Counted from the first letter of the stretch, positions 1 to 9,234 are shown. The stretch is DNA of 42,807 bases from an uncultured Sphingorhabdus sp. (GCA_937873665.1 CALMYW010000316.1:1-42807); one strand, 5' to 3'. The notes: generated from the letters alone by a model not told the origin. A program made the numbers and translations.

Positions 1-200
1 TTGCGACTTTGTCAAGAATACCAAGCTATCATGGGCCATACCCTTTGTGTGAATTTGGTTGATTCTTGGCACTGAGTTTAGTCAAGTGCCCTCAGTCCAG
101 GAACTTGAGCACGGCGTTAATCCCGGATAGAGATTTGCAGAAATCCACGGTCCGGCAATCTATCTGGCCATTGCGAGACGATGCACTACAAGCGCTAGCC

Positions 201-1421
201 ATGAACACTCCTCAAGAACAGTCGTCAGCCCGCACAGCTCGCTTCCAAAGAAAGCGGGACGCAATCATCGGTATCGCGACCGAGGTCATGAATGAGGTTG
301 GAATCGGGGGAATGACGTTTTCGGATGTCGCTGACCGGATTGGTCTGAGCGCTCCGAGCGTGACATACTATTTCAAGAAGAAGGAGAATCTTGCCGAGGC
401 GGTATTGGATAGGGGTCTGGACGAACTTCATTCCCATGCCTTGTCCGCGGCGAGCTTCGCCACCCCAGATACCCGTGTCGAGCAGTTCTTGCGACTGGAG
501 TTGAAGAGTCTGGCGAGAGCCCATCGCGGCGAAGCCGCGCGAAGAGCACATATAGGCGAACTGCGCGCACTCGAAGAGCCTATGGGATCACGGCTCAACC
601 GCAGATACGTAGAGATTTTCAGGTTGGTGAGAGGATTTTTTGGAACGGACTCGTCCGAATCCGAACGGGCCGCCAATATCGTGAAGGCACACCTGCTGCT
701 CGACAATATCTATGCGATGCCGAACTGGTTGCGCTTCTATTCAAGTGGAGACTTCGACCGCGTAAGATCTAGGATGATGGAACTCTTTCGAAACGGTCTG
801 ATGCCTTCCGGAGGTCAATGGAATTCGCATCAATTGAGCTGTTCCGACGTGGAACCTGCAGCGGAGAAGGAACAAGATGCGTTTTTGCGTTCTGCGACCA
901 AGCTGATCAACGCGCGCGGTTATCGTGGCGCTTCGGTGGATCGGATTGCCTCTGACCTTCAAGTGACGAAGGGAAGTTTCTACCACCATAACGAGGCGAA
1001 GGACGACCTCGTGCTGCAATGTTTTGATCGGACATATCTGAGAATAACTCACGTTCAGCGAGCAGTGGAGAAGGAAGACTGGACCTGCGCGGACAAATTG
1101 CGTTCGGCCATGCACAAGCTTCTCGAAATACAGCTGAATGGAGAGGAGCCCTTCCTGCGGACCGCCTCGCTTCAGCTCTTACCGTTAGAAATCAAGGGCG
1201 GTGCATTGGAGCGCTCGGCCAGGATAACTCGACGTTTCACCAACCTTGTGATTGATGGCATCACCGAAGGTTCTTTTCGTCCAGTCGATCCTCTGCTCGC
1301 CGGGCAAGCCCTGACTGTTGCGATCAATACTGCGCGAGACCTTCGTCACTGGTCAAAGCCCGAATTCGATGTCTCTGCAATTCCCCTCATTGAATCGGCC
1401 CTGGGAACGGGAATTGTCTAG
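201..1421 (+). CDS. Tandem-domain TetR family transcriptional regulator
   Basis: The protein contains two TetR-type units in one chain. The first helix-turn-helix region (about residues 10-65 from this start) carries the typical TFSDVADRIGLSAPSVTYYF segment. The second, about residue 230 onward, carries SVDRIASDLQVTKGSFYHH. Each is followed by helical sequence that could form a ligand-binding domain. An open reading frame extends upstream to 66, but alignment of the first HTH favours the ATG at 201. Fused double TetR proteins are known in actinobacteria and proteobacteria, often next to lipid or steroid catabolism genes. Here the gene sits at the edge of an acyl-CoA catabolism cluster, separated from it by an IS remnant, so control of that cluster is plausible but inferred. 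No operator is evident immediately upstream. Confidence 0.85.
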   Translation: MNTPQEQSSARTARFQRKRDAIIGIATEVMNEVGIGGMTFSDVADRIGLSAPSVTYYFKKKENLAEAVLDRGLDELHSHALSAASFATPDTRVEQFLRLELKSLARAHRGEAARRAHIGELRALEEPMGSRLNRRYVEIFRLVRGFFGTDSSESERAANIVKAHLLLDNIYAMPNWLRFYSSGDFDRVRSRMMELFRNGLMPSGGQWNSHQLSCSDVEPAAEKEQDAFLRSATKLINARGYRGASVDRIASDLQVTKGSFYHHNEAKDDLVLQCFDRTYLRITHVQRAVEKEDWTCADKLRSAMHKLLEIQLNGEEPFLRTASLQLLPLEIKGGALERSARITRRFTNLVIDGITEGSFRPVDPLLAGQALTVAINTARDLRHWSKPEFDVSAIPLIESALGTGIV

Positions 1422-1424
1422 CCC

Positions 1425-1985
1425 TGACGTGCTCCCCTTGGTCTGAGCCCGAAGTATCTACCAGCTACGAGTAGAGCCTTGGGCCGAATTGATGTCCATG
1501 CTTGGGCGAGATGGCAACAACCGTATTGAGGGCATGCCCCCAATACGGTTTGCCGATTGATCCAGCCACGAACTCGTCCGGGGTTCGGTTCCCGAAGCTC
1601 GAGTGGAGCCGGAAGTGGTTGTAGTCATTCCGCCAGACATCCAGCTCCTGGCGAGCATGGGCGAGGCTGGTGAAGATTGTCTCGATCAGGAACTCGTCCC
1701 GCAGGCGCGCATTGAAGCTTTTGATGAACCCGTTCTGATATGGCTTGCCCGGCGCGATGTAGTGCCACTCGACGTTGCGCTCCTTGTTCCAGCGCAGGAT
1801 CGCCATGCTGGTCAGCTCGGTGCCGTTGTCGCTGACCACCGTATGCGGCTTGCCGCGCTTCCCGTTCAGCCGCGTCAACTCCCGCGCGACCCGCAGGCAC
1901 GATAGCGACGCGTCGGCCTCCAGCGCCAGGCATTCCCGCGCATAATCGTCGACCACGCACAGGATGCGGAACCGCCGACTGCAAG
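1425..1985 (-). pseudogene. IS3-family transposase (orfB) remnant, catalytic domain C-terminal part
   Basis: Reading leftward from about 1985, the frame encodes the C-terminal half of an IS3-family DDE transposase (rve integrase core): VVDDYAREC, then VVSDNGTE with the second catalytic Asp, then a [14 protein letters not shown] region. In the family that last segment is normally FIESFN, so the catalytic Glu appears replaced by Lys. The N-terminal half, the first catalytic Asp and orfA are missing. Bases 1425-1440 (TGACGTGCTCCCCTTG) resemble the terminal inverted repeat of IS3-group elements, marking the downstream end. The upstream end is eroded, and 1985-2123 holds nothing recognisable. This element is a truncated, presumably inactive copy lying between the TetR gene and the MFS gene. 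Confidence 0.8.
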
Positions 1986-2123
1986 ACAGGTTACCCGCAG
2001 TTTCACGCCGACCGAAGCATTGCTGCGATACGACGAGGCGCGGCGAATCGCTGACCCAAATCCTTGCCTTCTATGGTCCAACTCCTTCGAGGCCTCGGTG
2101 GCTGCTCGCCACCAAGTCAAAGG

Positions 2124-3458
2124 CTAATCATAGGATGATAGCGAAGCCATCTCTTCGACGCGGTCACGGTGCCGAGGCTCATTAACCCAAAAGGTCATGA
2201 TCATGAGCGAAATGAGAATGAACCCAAGTGACAAGCCTAGGAGTGGCCCGAAGCCTACCGCACCGATAAGTAGACCGGCAAAGATTGGTCCGATTGTCGA
2301 AACGATGCCCTCGACTGTCGTGACAAAAGCCAGCCGCATGGGAACATCTTCCCGTAGGCCAAATTCCAAGACTATGGTGCCCGCTGCCAGTACATATCCT
2401 GACGCAGCCGCGCCAAGTCCAAAGAATGCCATCACGATTGCCTCGGGAGACCAGGCAAAAAACAGCAGTGCTATCGAACATGCCCAGAGCATGAACACTC
2501 CGATGAGTGATACCCTGTAACCGTGCTTGTCACCCAAATGCCCCCATATGAGGTTTGTGACCGTGTCTGCTCCAAGGTACGCCAAAGACAGGGTACCGAT
2601 GGTCTCACCGCTGAGCGGCATCAACTTTTGGGCATAGAGAATGTAAAAAGGGGCTGAAACGCGAGCACAAATTGCGAGTCCCTGCGCGACAACGAAATTG
2701 CGATAGTCCCGGTCCTCCAGCAAAACCGGGAACTGGCGCAAACGCTGCAAGAGCGGCTCCTCGATCCTAACCGTCGGCGCGCGAGGCTCTACCATTCCGA
2801 ATTGGAGCGCAAGCAAGCCCAACGAGGTCAGAGCAAATGCCGCCAGGAATGTCGTGGCATATCCGTTGCCGAAGACATTGTGCTGTATGAGATATTTCCC
2901 TGCAGAGTAGGACAGCAGCGCGGCGATCGCTCCGCCGACCAGATTGCGCCATGCCTGCAGACGGCCTCGGCGAGAGATGGGAATGACCTTGGCCATGACC
3001 AGGGCAAACGCAACGCGCTGCATTCCTTGAAAAATACCCATCAGGAACAGAAAAACGAATGTCGCCACAACCAGCGGCATTCCGCTCATGAAAAAGCCCG
3101 ATAAGGCAAGGCCAAGAATCTGCAACCGGACCAACGTTCCCGCTCGTACCGACATGGGAAGCACGTAGTCCTTGGTCTCCATCCGATTGGCCGCGACTAA
3201 GGGGGAGACAATTGCGCCGAATTGCAACAATGACTGGCCAAGTCCCACCATCACCGTCGATCCGGTCAACATCTGCACGTAAGCCGGAATGAATGTCGGG
3301 GCGTATATCAAACGGAAGCCCGTCAACCCCAACATCCCATGCAAGAAATGCGAAATGTAGTTGCGCTTGAGATTGGACTCGACGTGCGCATCGAAGGCAG
3401 CTTCTCGTTCTTGGCGGGTCGAAGAGGCTTTCGGCTGCTGTTCCATGATGTCGGTCAT
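2124..3458 (-). CDS. MFS transporter
   Basis: A 444-residue protein with about 12 hydrophobic segments, a polar N-terminus of about 35 residues and a short polar C-terminus, typical of the major facilitator superfamily. Its start codon overlaps the stop of the upstream acyl-CoA dehydrogenase gene by one base (TGATG at 3460-3456), so the two are probably translationally coupled and share an operon with the ligase and dehydrogenases (7482 to 2124). The context suggests uptake of a carboxylic substrate or export of an intermediate of that pathway. The substrate cannot be read from the sequence. Confidence 0.85.
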   Translation of the reverse strand: MTDIMEQQPKASSTRQEREAAFDAHVESNLKRNYISHFLHGMLGLTGFRLIYAPTFIPAYVQMLTGSTVMVGLGQSLLQFGAIVSPLVAANRMETKDYVLPMSVRAGTLVRLQILGLALSGFFMSGMPLVVATFVFLFLMGIFQGMQRVAFALVMAKVIPISRRGRLQAWRNLVGGAIAALLSYSAGKYLIQHNVFGNGYATTFLAAFALTSLGLLALQFGMVEPRAPTVRIEEPLLQRLRQFPVLLEDRDYRNFVVAQGLAICARVSAPFYILYAQKLMPLSGETIGTLSLAYLGADTVTNLIWGHLGDKHGYRVSLIGVFMLWACSIALLFFAWSPEAIVMAFFGLGAAASGYVLAAGTIVLEFGLREDVPMRLAFVTTVEGIVSTIGPIFAGLLIGAVGFGPLLGLSLGFILISLMIMTFWVNEPRHRDRVEEMASLSSYD

Positions 3459-4531
3459 CAGAAGGCGAGCAACTGCGCAAAACGATCCCGCATGAAAGCG
3501 CTATTCCCGAACGCATTTTCAAGTATGCGCGCCCGCTTGATATAGAGACCGACATCGAACTCGTCTGTCATGCCGATGCCGCCATGCAGTTGAATAGCCT
3601 CCCTGCTCATCGTGTTGAGCATGTCATTGGCGAGCGCCTTGGCCTGCGCAGCGGTGACGGAAATGTCTCCACCATTGTCAAGGGCAGCCAGGGCTCCTTC
3701 TACTGCGGATCTGGTCAGCTCGATTTCCGTAAACAAGGCGGCCATGCGATGCTGTAGCGCCTGGAACGAGGCCAGAACCTGGTCGAACTGAATACGTTGC
3801 TTCAGATAATCCAAAGTCACGTCGAACAATTGCCGGCACATCCCGAGCATCTCGATGGCACACAGGATCCGGGCCTGGTCGAGGATCGTGTCTGTCAAAC
3901 CTTCGCCGCCACAATCCAACTTCGTTGCTGGAACCGAATCGAACCCGATCTCGGCATGGCTGCGACTGTCCGTCATCGATCGCGTGGACCTCGTAAGCCC
4001 CGCAGATCCGCCGTCCACCAGGTACCAACCGTCGCTCGCAAGGACCACGAAAAGGTCAGCGCTGTCACCATTGTCGACAAACTGCTTGCGTCCAAAGAGC
4101 TTGCCATCGAAATGTCTGGTCTCGATTGCGCCCTGACCGTGCCGCGGTCCTTCATCCGTAGCCAATGTGGCCACGATTTCGCCTGCGGCGATCCTGGGAA
4201 GCCACTTGTCCTTCTGCTCATCGGACCCACCCAGCACAATGGCTGCAGCGGCAGCACTCGAGCTCGCCAGCGGGCTTGGGGTCAGAGTCCGGCCAAGTTC
4301 TTCAAGCACGAGACCCAGACTGAACCAGCCGAAATCGGTCCCTCCATAAGCTTCCGGAATGACAATCCCGGTCCACCCCATTGAGGCCATTTCGGCATAT
4401 ACAGCCGGATCGAAACCTTGCCGTGAACCGCTATCCCTAAGCTTGCGGAAAGCGCTCACTGGAGACTCATTGTTCACCCAATCCTGCGCCATATCGCGCA
4501 GCATCGACTGCTCTTCGGAAAGCACCGCCAT
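3458..4531 (-). CDS. Acyl-CoA dehydrogenase, short (alpha-type) subunit
   Basis: A 357-residue FadE-family flavoprotein. The N-terminal helical domain starts LSEEQSMLRDMAQDWV. A GWTGIVIPEAYGG segment and a C-terminal LHGGIGMTDEFDVGLYIKRA segment mark the acyl-CoA dehydrogenase fold. It is shorter than classical 380-390 residue enzymes. It lies 14 bases downstream of a 402-residue paralogue, and the same long-plus-short arrangement recurs at 12023-14361. In actinobacterial steroid degradation, such adjacent pairs (ChsE-type) form alpha2beta2 heterotetramers that dehydrogenate CoA thioesters of bulky or branched side chains. A heteromeric complex here is inferred from pairing and length. The reaction is FAD-dependent alpha,beta-dehydrogenation of an acyl-CoA in the cytoplasm. 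Confidence 0.9.
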   Translation of the reverse strand: MAVLSEEQSMLRDMAQDWVNNESPVSAFRKLRDSGSRQGFDPAVYAEMASMGWTGIVIPEAYGGTDFGWFSLGLVLEELGRTLTPSPLASSSAAAAAIVLGGSDEQKDKWLPRIAAGEIVATLATDEGPRHGQGAIETRHFDGKLFGRKQFVDNGDSADLFVVLASDGWYLVDGGSAGLTRSTRSMTDSRSHAEIGFDSVPATKLDCGGEGLTDTILDQARILCAIEMLGMCRQLFDVTLDYLKQRIQFDQVLASFQALQHRMAALFTEIELTRSAVEGALAALDNGGDISVTAAQAKALANDMLNTMSREAIQLHGGIGMTDEFDVGLYIKRARILENAFGNSAFMRDRFAQLLAF

Positions 4532-4545
4532 TTCGCTGATCCTGA

Positions 4546-5754
4546 TTACTGGTGGTCGAGCATGCCAAGAATCCGCTTGGCGATTACGTTATTCTGGATT
4601 TCGGTCGAGCCGCCGTAAATGGTCGTGGCCTTGCCGCCGAGCCAGCCGCGGGTTGTCCTGAGCTCGTCGGGGGAGAAACCTTCCCCTTCCCAGCCCAATC
4701 CCTGCATGCCCATGATTTCGAGCGACAGCTCCGACCTTTCCTGACCGAATTTCGTGCCGGCAATCTTCAGGATAGACGAAGCGACGGAAACGCCGTTCCC
4801 GCTCTTCGATTCGTCGGCGACCCGCCGCGCTGTTTGCAGAAAAGCGCGCCACTTCATCTCGAACATTGCAATTCTTGCACGAAGGTCAGCATCGCGAAGC
4901 TTCCCGTTTTGGTCAGTGCCGACGTACTGCTTTGCCAAATCGGGCAGTGACTTGCTCGAATTGAGCCCCGCACCCGCTCCGACGAGATTGGTACGCTCGT
5001 GCTGGAGCAATCGCTTCCCTATGGTCCAACCCTCTCCTTCCTTTCCAACACGGTTTGTCTTCGGTACTACGACATTGTCAAAGAAGGTTTCGCAAAAAGG
5101 GCTGGCTCCGGAGATCAGGCGAATCGGTTTGGTTGTCACGCCTGGCGTCGTCATATCAATGAGAAGGAAGGTTATTCCTTCGTGCTTCTTCGATTTGTCG
5201 GTCCGGACAAGCGCAAAGCATTTGTCAGCCCATTGCCCACCGGATGTCCAGGTCTTTTGACCGTTAACAATGTAGTGATCACCCTTGTCTTCGGCGAATG
5301 TTTGCAGAGAAGCCAGATCCGAGCCTGCCCCAGGCTCCGAATACCCCTGACACCACCGGATTTCGCCGCGACAAATGGCAGGAATGTGTTCCTGTTTTTG
5401 TTCTTCGCTCCCATACTCGAGAAGGGTGGGGCCAAACATCATGACCCCCATCCCGCCGATCGGGTTGAAAGCGCCGGCACGGGCCATCTCTTGGGAGAGA
5501 ATCTTCGCCTGTTCCTTGCTCAGACCGCCGCCGCCATATTCAGCGGGCCACGTCGGAGTGCCCCACCCCTTGCTGCCCATCGCCGCCTTCCAGGCATTAA
5601 AGTCGGCTGCCTCGGGGCCAGTGACGTCAAGCTCCAACGCAAGTTGCGCCCTACCCTTGAGGCTCCGTGGAAAATTGGCGTCGAGCCAGGCGCGTACACC
5701 GCTCCGGAAGGCTTCGGGATCCAGAGAGTCATCCGCTCTCGCGGCCGTCGACAT
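4546..5754 (-). CDS. Acyl-CoA dehydrogenase, long (beta-type) subunit
   Basis: A 402-residue acyl-CoA dehydrogenase. Recognisable parts are an N-terminal domain with FRSGVRAWLDANFP, the GWGTPTWPAEYGGGG segment, the flavin-binding QGYSEPGAGSDLASL segment and a C-terminal IYGGSTEIQNNVIAKRIL. In medium-chain enzymes the last motif reads YEG, with Glu as the catalytic base; here that position is Gly, as in many members that pair with a second subunit or use a Glu elsewhere. It is followed within 14 bases by the 357-residue paralogue. Together they probably catalyse the first beta-oxidation step on the CoA ester made by the ligase encoded upstream (5833-7482). Confidence 0.9.
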   Translation of the reverse strand: MSTAARADDSLDPEAFRSGVRAWLDANFPRSLKGRAQLALELDVTGPEAADFNAWKAAMGSKGWGTPTWPAEYGGGGLSKEQAKILSQEMARAGAFNPIGGMGVMMFGPTLLEYGSEEQKQEHIPAICRGEIRWCQGYSEPGAGSDLASLQTFAEDKGDHYIVNGQKTWTSGGQWADKCFALVRTDKSKKHEGITFLLIDMTTPGVTTKPIRLISGASPFCETFFDNVVVPKTNRVGKEGEGWTIGKRLLQHERTNLVGAGAGLNSSKSLPDLAKQYVGTDQNGKLRDADLRARIAMFEMKWRAFLQTARRVADESKSGNGVSVASSILKIAGTKFGQERSELSLEIMGMQGLGWEGEGFSPDELRTTRGWLGGKATTIYGGSTEIQNNVIAKRILGMLDHQ

Positions 5755-5832
5755 AGTGTTTCTCCTGATTCAAGTTCTTTGCCAGAGCGCCAAGAGATTT
5801 GCACCGCGGTGCTATCCCCTTGCTTCTTTCAC

Positions 5833-7482
5833 TCACGCATTGGATTTTTGCGATTCGAGCGCAATTTCTCGGACCGCCTTGTAGTCCAGCTTCCCGTTTG
5901 GAGCTCGTCCGACACTGTCAACAAAGACAAATGCCCTCGGAACCTTATAGTCAGCGAGTTGATCGCCAACCCATTGGGCAAGCGCCTCGCGACTTGGTTC
6001 AAGTTTCAAGTCCTCCAACTCGACTACCGCAACGATCCGCTCCCCGAAACGGGGATCGGGGATTCCAGTAACCGCGACGTCTCGGACGGCCTCATGGCGC
6101 CTCAGAGCTTCTTCGACTTCTTCGGGGAAAACCTTTTCACCGCCGGTATTGATGCACTGAGATCCTCGCCCAAGTATCTCTAGGGAGCCGTCAGCATTAA
6201 CAATCGCCCAATCGCCAGGCATGCACCAGCGTTGGCCTTCGATTACCGGGAAGGTCTTGGCCGTTTTCGCCTCGTCCTTGAAGTATCCAACCGGATTGGG
6301 GCCTCCGACCGCAAGCAGTCCCGGCTCCCCCGATCCTGGAATGACTCGGCGATGATCCTCGGTGAAGACCGCGCAGCTGGGAGAAAGTTCAAATCTAGCC
6401 GTTTCGGACACGCCGCTGGCGGTCGTGGTGCTACTTCCCATTCCCATGGCTTCAGACGACGAATAGCTGTCAACCAGACTGGCATTCGGCATATGGCGCA
6501 ACAGGCCCAATTTTGTCTCGCGGGTCCACATTGCGCCGGAGGACCCAATTGCCAGGACACCTGTGACATCCCAGCGTTCCGGCTGCGCGTCGAGCGCGGC
6601 GAGAATCGGGCGAGTGAACGGTTCCCCCACCACGGTCATCCGGGTAACTTCTTGTTCCACTACAGCATCGAGCAACAATTCAGGATCGAACTTTCCGGGG
6701 CGGAGCAAGACGACCGCCCCACCGCTAGTCAAAGCGCCAAATGCAGAAATCAGGCCGGTAGCGTGCATTAGCGGGGGAGCAATCAGCGACCGCGGCCGGC
6801 TTGGCGCCGCCAGTGCCCTGGGACCGGCCTCGTCCGGGCTCTGCATAGGTGGCAAGCCCGCCACTGGGTTGGCTCCGAAGTTGCCGCGAGCAATCAGGTC
6901 CTGGAGCCGCCACATTACACCTTTCGGCATGCCCGTCGTGCCGCCAGTATAGATCATCATCAGGTCATCATCATTGCGACCCCAAGGCGCAAGGAACGGG
7001 TGCGCTCGACGATGGTCGGCAATTGCGTCCTCCCAACGCGATGCCCAATGCGGGCATTGCTCCTCCGCGCATCCAACGACAATCCAGAGCTTGACGTCGG
7101 GGAAGCCGGCGCGAACCTCCTCGACGCGATCAAGGAACTCCCGGTCGAATACGACCGCTTCCGCATCCGCATTGCCGATGAGATAGCGAAGTTCGTTTGC
7201 AGTGTAGCGGTAATTGACGTTGAAGGGCACGAAGCCGGCCTTGAATGCGGCAAAATAGGAAACAAGGAACTCGGGTCGGTTCTGCATGTAAACAGCCAGT
7301 TTCGCATGCCTCCCCATGCCAGAATTGAGCAGGGTCGCAGCAACGGCATCGGCATGGCTGTCGAACTCCTTCCAGCTGAGCATCTTGCTCCCTTGGATAA
7401 CCGCTGGACTTTGGGGAATTGCATCTGCGACGGACTCCCACATAGTCGCGTAGTTCCATGCCAGATTAGTCAATGCCGTCAC
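5833..7482 (-). CDS. AMP-dependent acyl-CoA synthetase (ligase)
   Basis: A 549-residue member of the ANL adenylating superfamily. The P-loop-like AMP motif reads MMIYTGGTTGMPKGVMW, and the hinge and C-terminal domain contain LGRGSQCINTGGEKVFPEEVEE. The conserved lysine near the end is in PNGKLDYKAVR. It activates a carboxylic acid to its CoA thioester via an acyl-adenylate. It is the first gene of a leftward operon followed by two acyl-CoA dehydrogenases and an MFS carrier, so it probably feeds them. The start at 7482 is taken from the conserved N-terminal region. The upstream intergenic region carries a palindrome (7698-7713) that could be the operator. Confidence 0.9.
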   Translation of the reverse strand: MTALTNLAWNYATMWESVADAIPQSPAVIQGSKMLSWKEFDSHADAVAATLLNSGMGRHAKLAVYMQNRPEFLVSYFAAFKAGFVPFNVNYRYTANELRYLIGNADAEAVVFDREFLDRVEEVRAGFPDVKLWIVVGCAEEQCPHWASRWEDAIADHRRAHPFLAPWGRNDDDLMMIYTGGTTGMPKGVMWRLQDLIARGNFGANPVAGLPPMQSPDEAGPRALAAPSRPRSLIAPPLMHATGLISAFGALTSGGAVVLLRPGKFDPELLLDAVVEQEVTRMTVVGEPFTRPILAALDAQPERWDVTGVLAIGSSGAMWTRETKLGLLRHMPNASLVDSYSSSEAMGMGSSTTTASGVSETARFELSPSCAVFTEDHRRVIPGSGEPGLLAVGGPNPVGYFKDEAKTAKTFPVIEGQRWCMPGDWAIVNADGSLEILGRGSQCINTGGEKVFPEEVEEALRRHEAVRDVAVTGIPDPRFGERIVAVVELEDLKLEPSREALAQWVGDQLADYKVPRAFVFVDSVGRAPNGKLDYKAVREIALESQKSNA

Positions 7483-7940
7483 TCCCGGTATTCACCCAAC
7501 ATTTGCCCTAAAAGGCAGCTTTCGCGGCCGGACCGAGTTCGGTGGAACCCCGCCGAAAGTTCCCGCATCCGCAAGCCCGCGAGCCAATCTCTCGAATCTT
7601 GCCGCGCCTCCTTATGGATCATACCCCCGATTTGAAATTAACATCAACCTCAGAAATCGGGGCAATGCACATTTTCGAATTTTCGCCAGAATCATCCGTC
7701 GAACGTTCGTTCGATCCTGCAAGATATCAAGAGCTCTTCACACACTCATACCTTGAAACGAAGGGCGTATCGTCCTATGAATGGTGAACAAGACGGCGCG
7801 GTGGTACATTTGGTTTGCAGCGCAGATCAGGCAAAGTCTGCGATACTGAACGCACAAATCGTGCTGGCGGCGCCTCGAACAACAGTGCTGATGGGAGATT
7901 GCATTTTGGAACTGGTTTTCGCCTTCTTGCCCCAATTTGA
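7483..7940. promoter_or_regulatory. Divergent intergenic region between ligase operon and TetR gene
   Basis: This 458-base region separates the leftward ligase-dehydrogenase operon from the rightward TetR gene. It must contain the operon promoter and the promoter of the regulator. I see no convincing coding sequence in it. The only clear structured element is the palindrome at 7698-7713. I could not assign -35/-10 boxes with confidence. Confidence 0.5.
7698..7713. promoter_or_regulatory. Candidate TetR-type operator palindrome
   Basis: TCGAACGTTCGTTCGA has six-base inverted arms (TCGAAC/GTTCGA) around a four-base spacer and contains a perfect ten-base palindrome, CGAACGTTCG. Its size and symmetry fit operators bound by TetR-family dimers. 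It lies between a TetR gene and the operon it would control. No second copy was seen in the other intergenic regions, so the assignment rests on position and symmetry. Confidence 0.45.
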
Positions 7941-8525
7941 GTGCGGCGCGTGAGAATCCAATTTTCCGGCCGAAATGTCAGGCAACGAGCCTTCACGGCT
8001 GCGACCGAAATGCTTCAGGAGGAAGGCTGGGAAGCTCTAAGCGTTCGCGCCATCGCGAAGAGGGCGAGAATCGGTGCTTCGTCAATCTACCACCACTTCC
8101 CGAACAAGGAATCGCTACTGTTGCTCATTGCAGTCAAAGGGTTCAAGTCCTTGACGTCGGAGATTGAAGATTCCGGCACCCCTGAAGGCCAGTTGGCTCC
8201 CTTTGCCAGCGCATCCAGAGTCTTCCTGAATCATGTGGCCAATGAGCCCGCGTTGCACGACCTCATGTTCAACCGACATCTCCTTTCTTGCCATGAGGAG
8301 CTGCGTCAAGCTGAGCGGGATGCGTTCAATGCCTTTTCCAGAAAGGTCGAGGCGGACCCGAGGTTTCCATCCAGGCAATCCACGGCGATCGCGACAACAA
8401 TGTGGGCATTGGGAAGGGGCCTGGCCGCTACTGCGCTGTCGAGTCCCGAACGCGAATTACCGGCCGAACTTCGGCTGAAGATAGGCGAAGGACTGGCGTA
8501 TTTGATTGAGAGGCACGATTCTTAG
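7941..8525 (+). CDS. TetR family transcriptional regulator
   Basis: A 194-residue protein. Its N-terminal HTH domain contains RAFTAATEMLQEEGWEAL followed by RAIAKRARIGASSIYHHF, a canonical TetR DNA-binding unit. The remaining 130 residues are helical and variable, as expected for a ligand-sensing dimerisation domain. The frame opens with GTG at 7941; another GTG at 7950 is an alternative start. It is divergent from the acyl-CoA ligase operon and separated from it by 458 bases containing a palindrome, so repression of that operon, relieved by a CoA ester or the substrate, is the likely role. The ligand is unknown. Confidence 0.88.
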   Translation: MRRVRIQFSGRNVRQRAFTAATEMLQEEGWEALSVRAIAKRARIGASSIYHHFPNKESLLLLIAVKGFKSLTSEIEDSGTPEGQLAPFASASRVFLNHVANEPALHDLMFNRHLLSCHEELRQAERDAFNAFSRKVEADPRFPSRQSTAIATTMWALGRGLAATALSSPERELPAELRLKIGEGLAYLIERHDS

Positions 8526-8657
8526 ATTTCACTTACGATACGGATTGCCGAACGGCGTTCGAGTGACTTGAGATGCGGCGTTGTTGGGCGACGTGGCTCA
8601 GCGATCGCATTTAGGCAACTTTGCAATTTCGATCTTTTCAAGAGTAGAGGGAATGAA

Positions 8658-8978
8658 ATGGGGAAGGTGACGTACGTGGAATTCGATGGATCGAAGCACA
8701 CCATCGATCTCGATGATGGTCTTTCGATCATGGAAGGTGCGGTTCGCAATGGAATTCGCGGCATTGATGGGGATTGTGGTGGTCAGCGCGCTTGCGCGAC
8801 CTGCCATGTGTTCATCGACGAAGGATGGATCGGCAAAGTCGGAACGATGAGCGAGCAAGAAAACGAGCTTCTCGAGCTCGCACCTGAACGGGGAGACACT
8901 TCGCGGCTTTCATGTCAGATCGCGATGGCGGATGAGCTGGACGGAATTGTGGTTCGCATGCCGGAAAGCCAGCATTAG
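8658..8978 (+). CDS. [2Fe-2S] ferredoxin, adrenodoxin/putidaredoxin type
   Basis: A 106-residue ferredoxin with the cluster ligands C40, C46, C49 and C86 in the pattern C-x5-C-x2-C-x(36)-C. The surrounding GDCGGQRACATCH and RLSCQIAM sequences are characteristic of vertebrate-type ferredoxins that serve bacterial cytochrome P450s or some Rieske oxygenases. The start at 8658 is preceded by a purine-rich AGAGGG sequence. No P450 or ferredoxin reductase gene is present in the window, so the electron acceptor must be encoded elsewhere or lie beyond the left border. A strong hairpin follows the stop codon. Confidence 0.93.
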   Translation: MGKVTYVEFDGSKHTIDLDDGLSIMEGAVRNGIRGIDGDCGGQRACATCHVFIDEGWIGKVGTMSEQENELLELAPERGDTSRLSCQIAMADELDGIVVRMPESQH

Positions 8979-8984
8979 CGCCTG

Positions 8985-9011
8985 CTTGCGGTCGCGTGAC
9001 GCGGCCGCAAG
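8985..9011 (+). terminator. Hairpin after the ferredoxin gene
   Basis: Two 12-base arms (CTTGCGGTCGCG and CGCGGCCGCAAG) pair with one G-T wobble around a three-base loop, seven bases after the ferredoxin stop. There is no long T-run after it, so it may be a weak intrinsic terminator or an mRNA-stabilising hairpin. Confidence 0.55.
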
Positions 9012-9234
9012 TCTCGTATGTTCGAAAGCGTTGAATGGGTTCGAGCTACACAAGCCAACAGATCTCCGGTCAACGCACCACATACCGTGGCGCGTCTGGT
9101 CCTGCATCATGTGGAGGGCTTTGCTCTGGCTGGTTTCCGTGTCAGCTAGGGCATTGCGATGAAGGACCCGCCTTGATGAGGCGCGCGCCCGCACTGGCCT
9201 CACTGCATGATTTTTCCCATCTACTCAATGCCTT

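Noticed and set aside
7753..7953. Small gene in the divergent intergenic region
   Set aside because: The frame has no ribosome-binding site or recognisable features and overlaps the TetR start region; it is probably chance.
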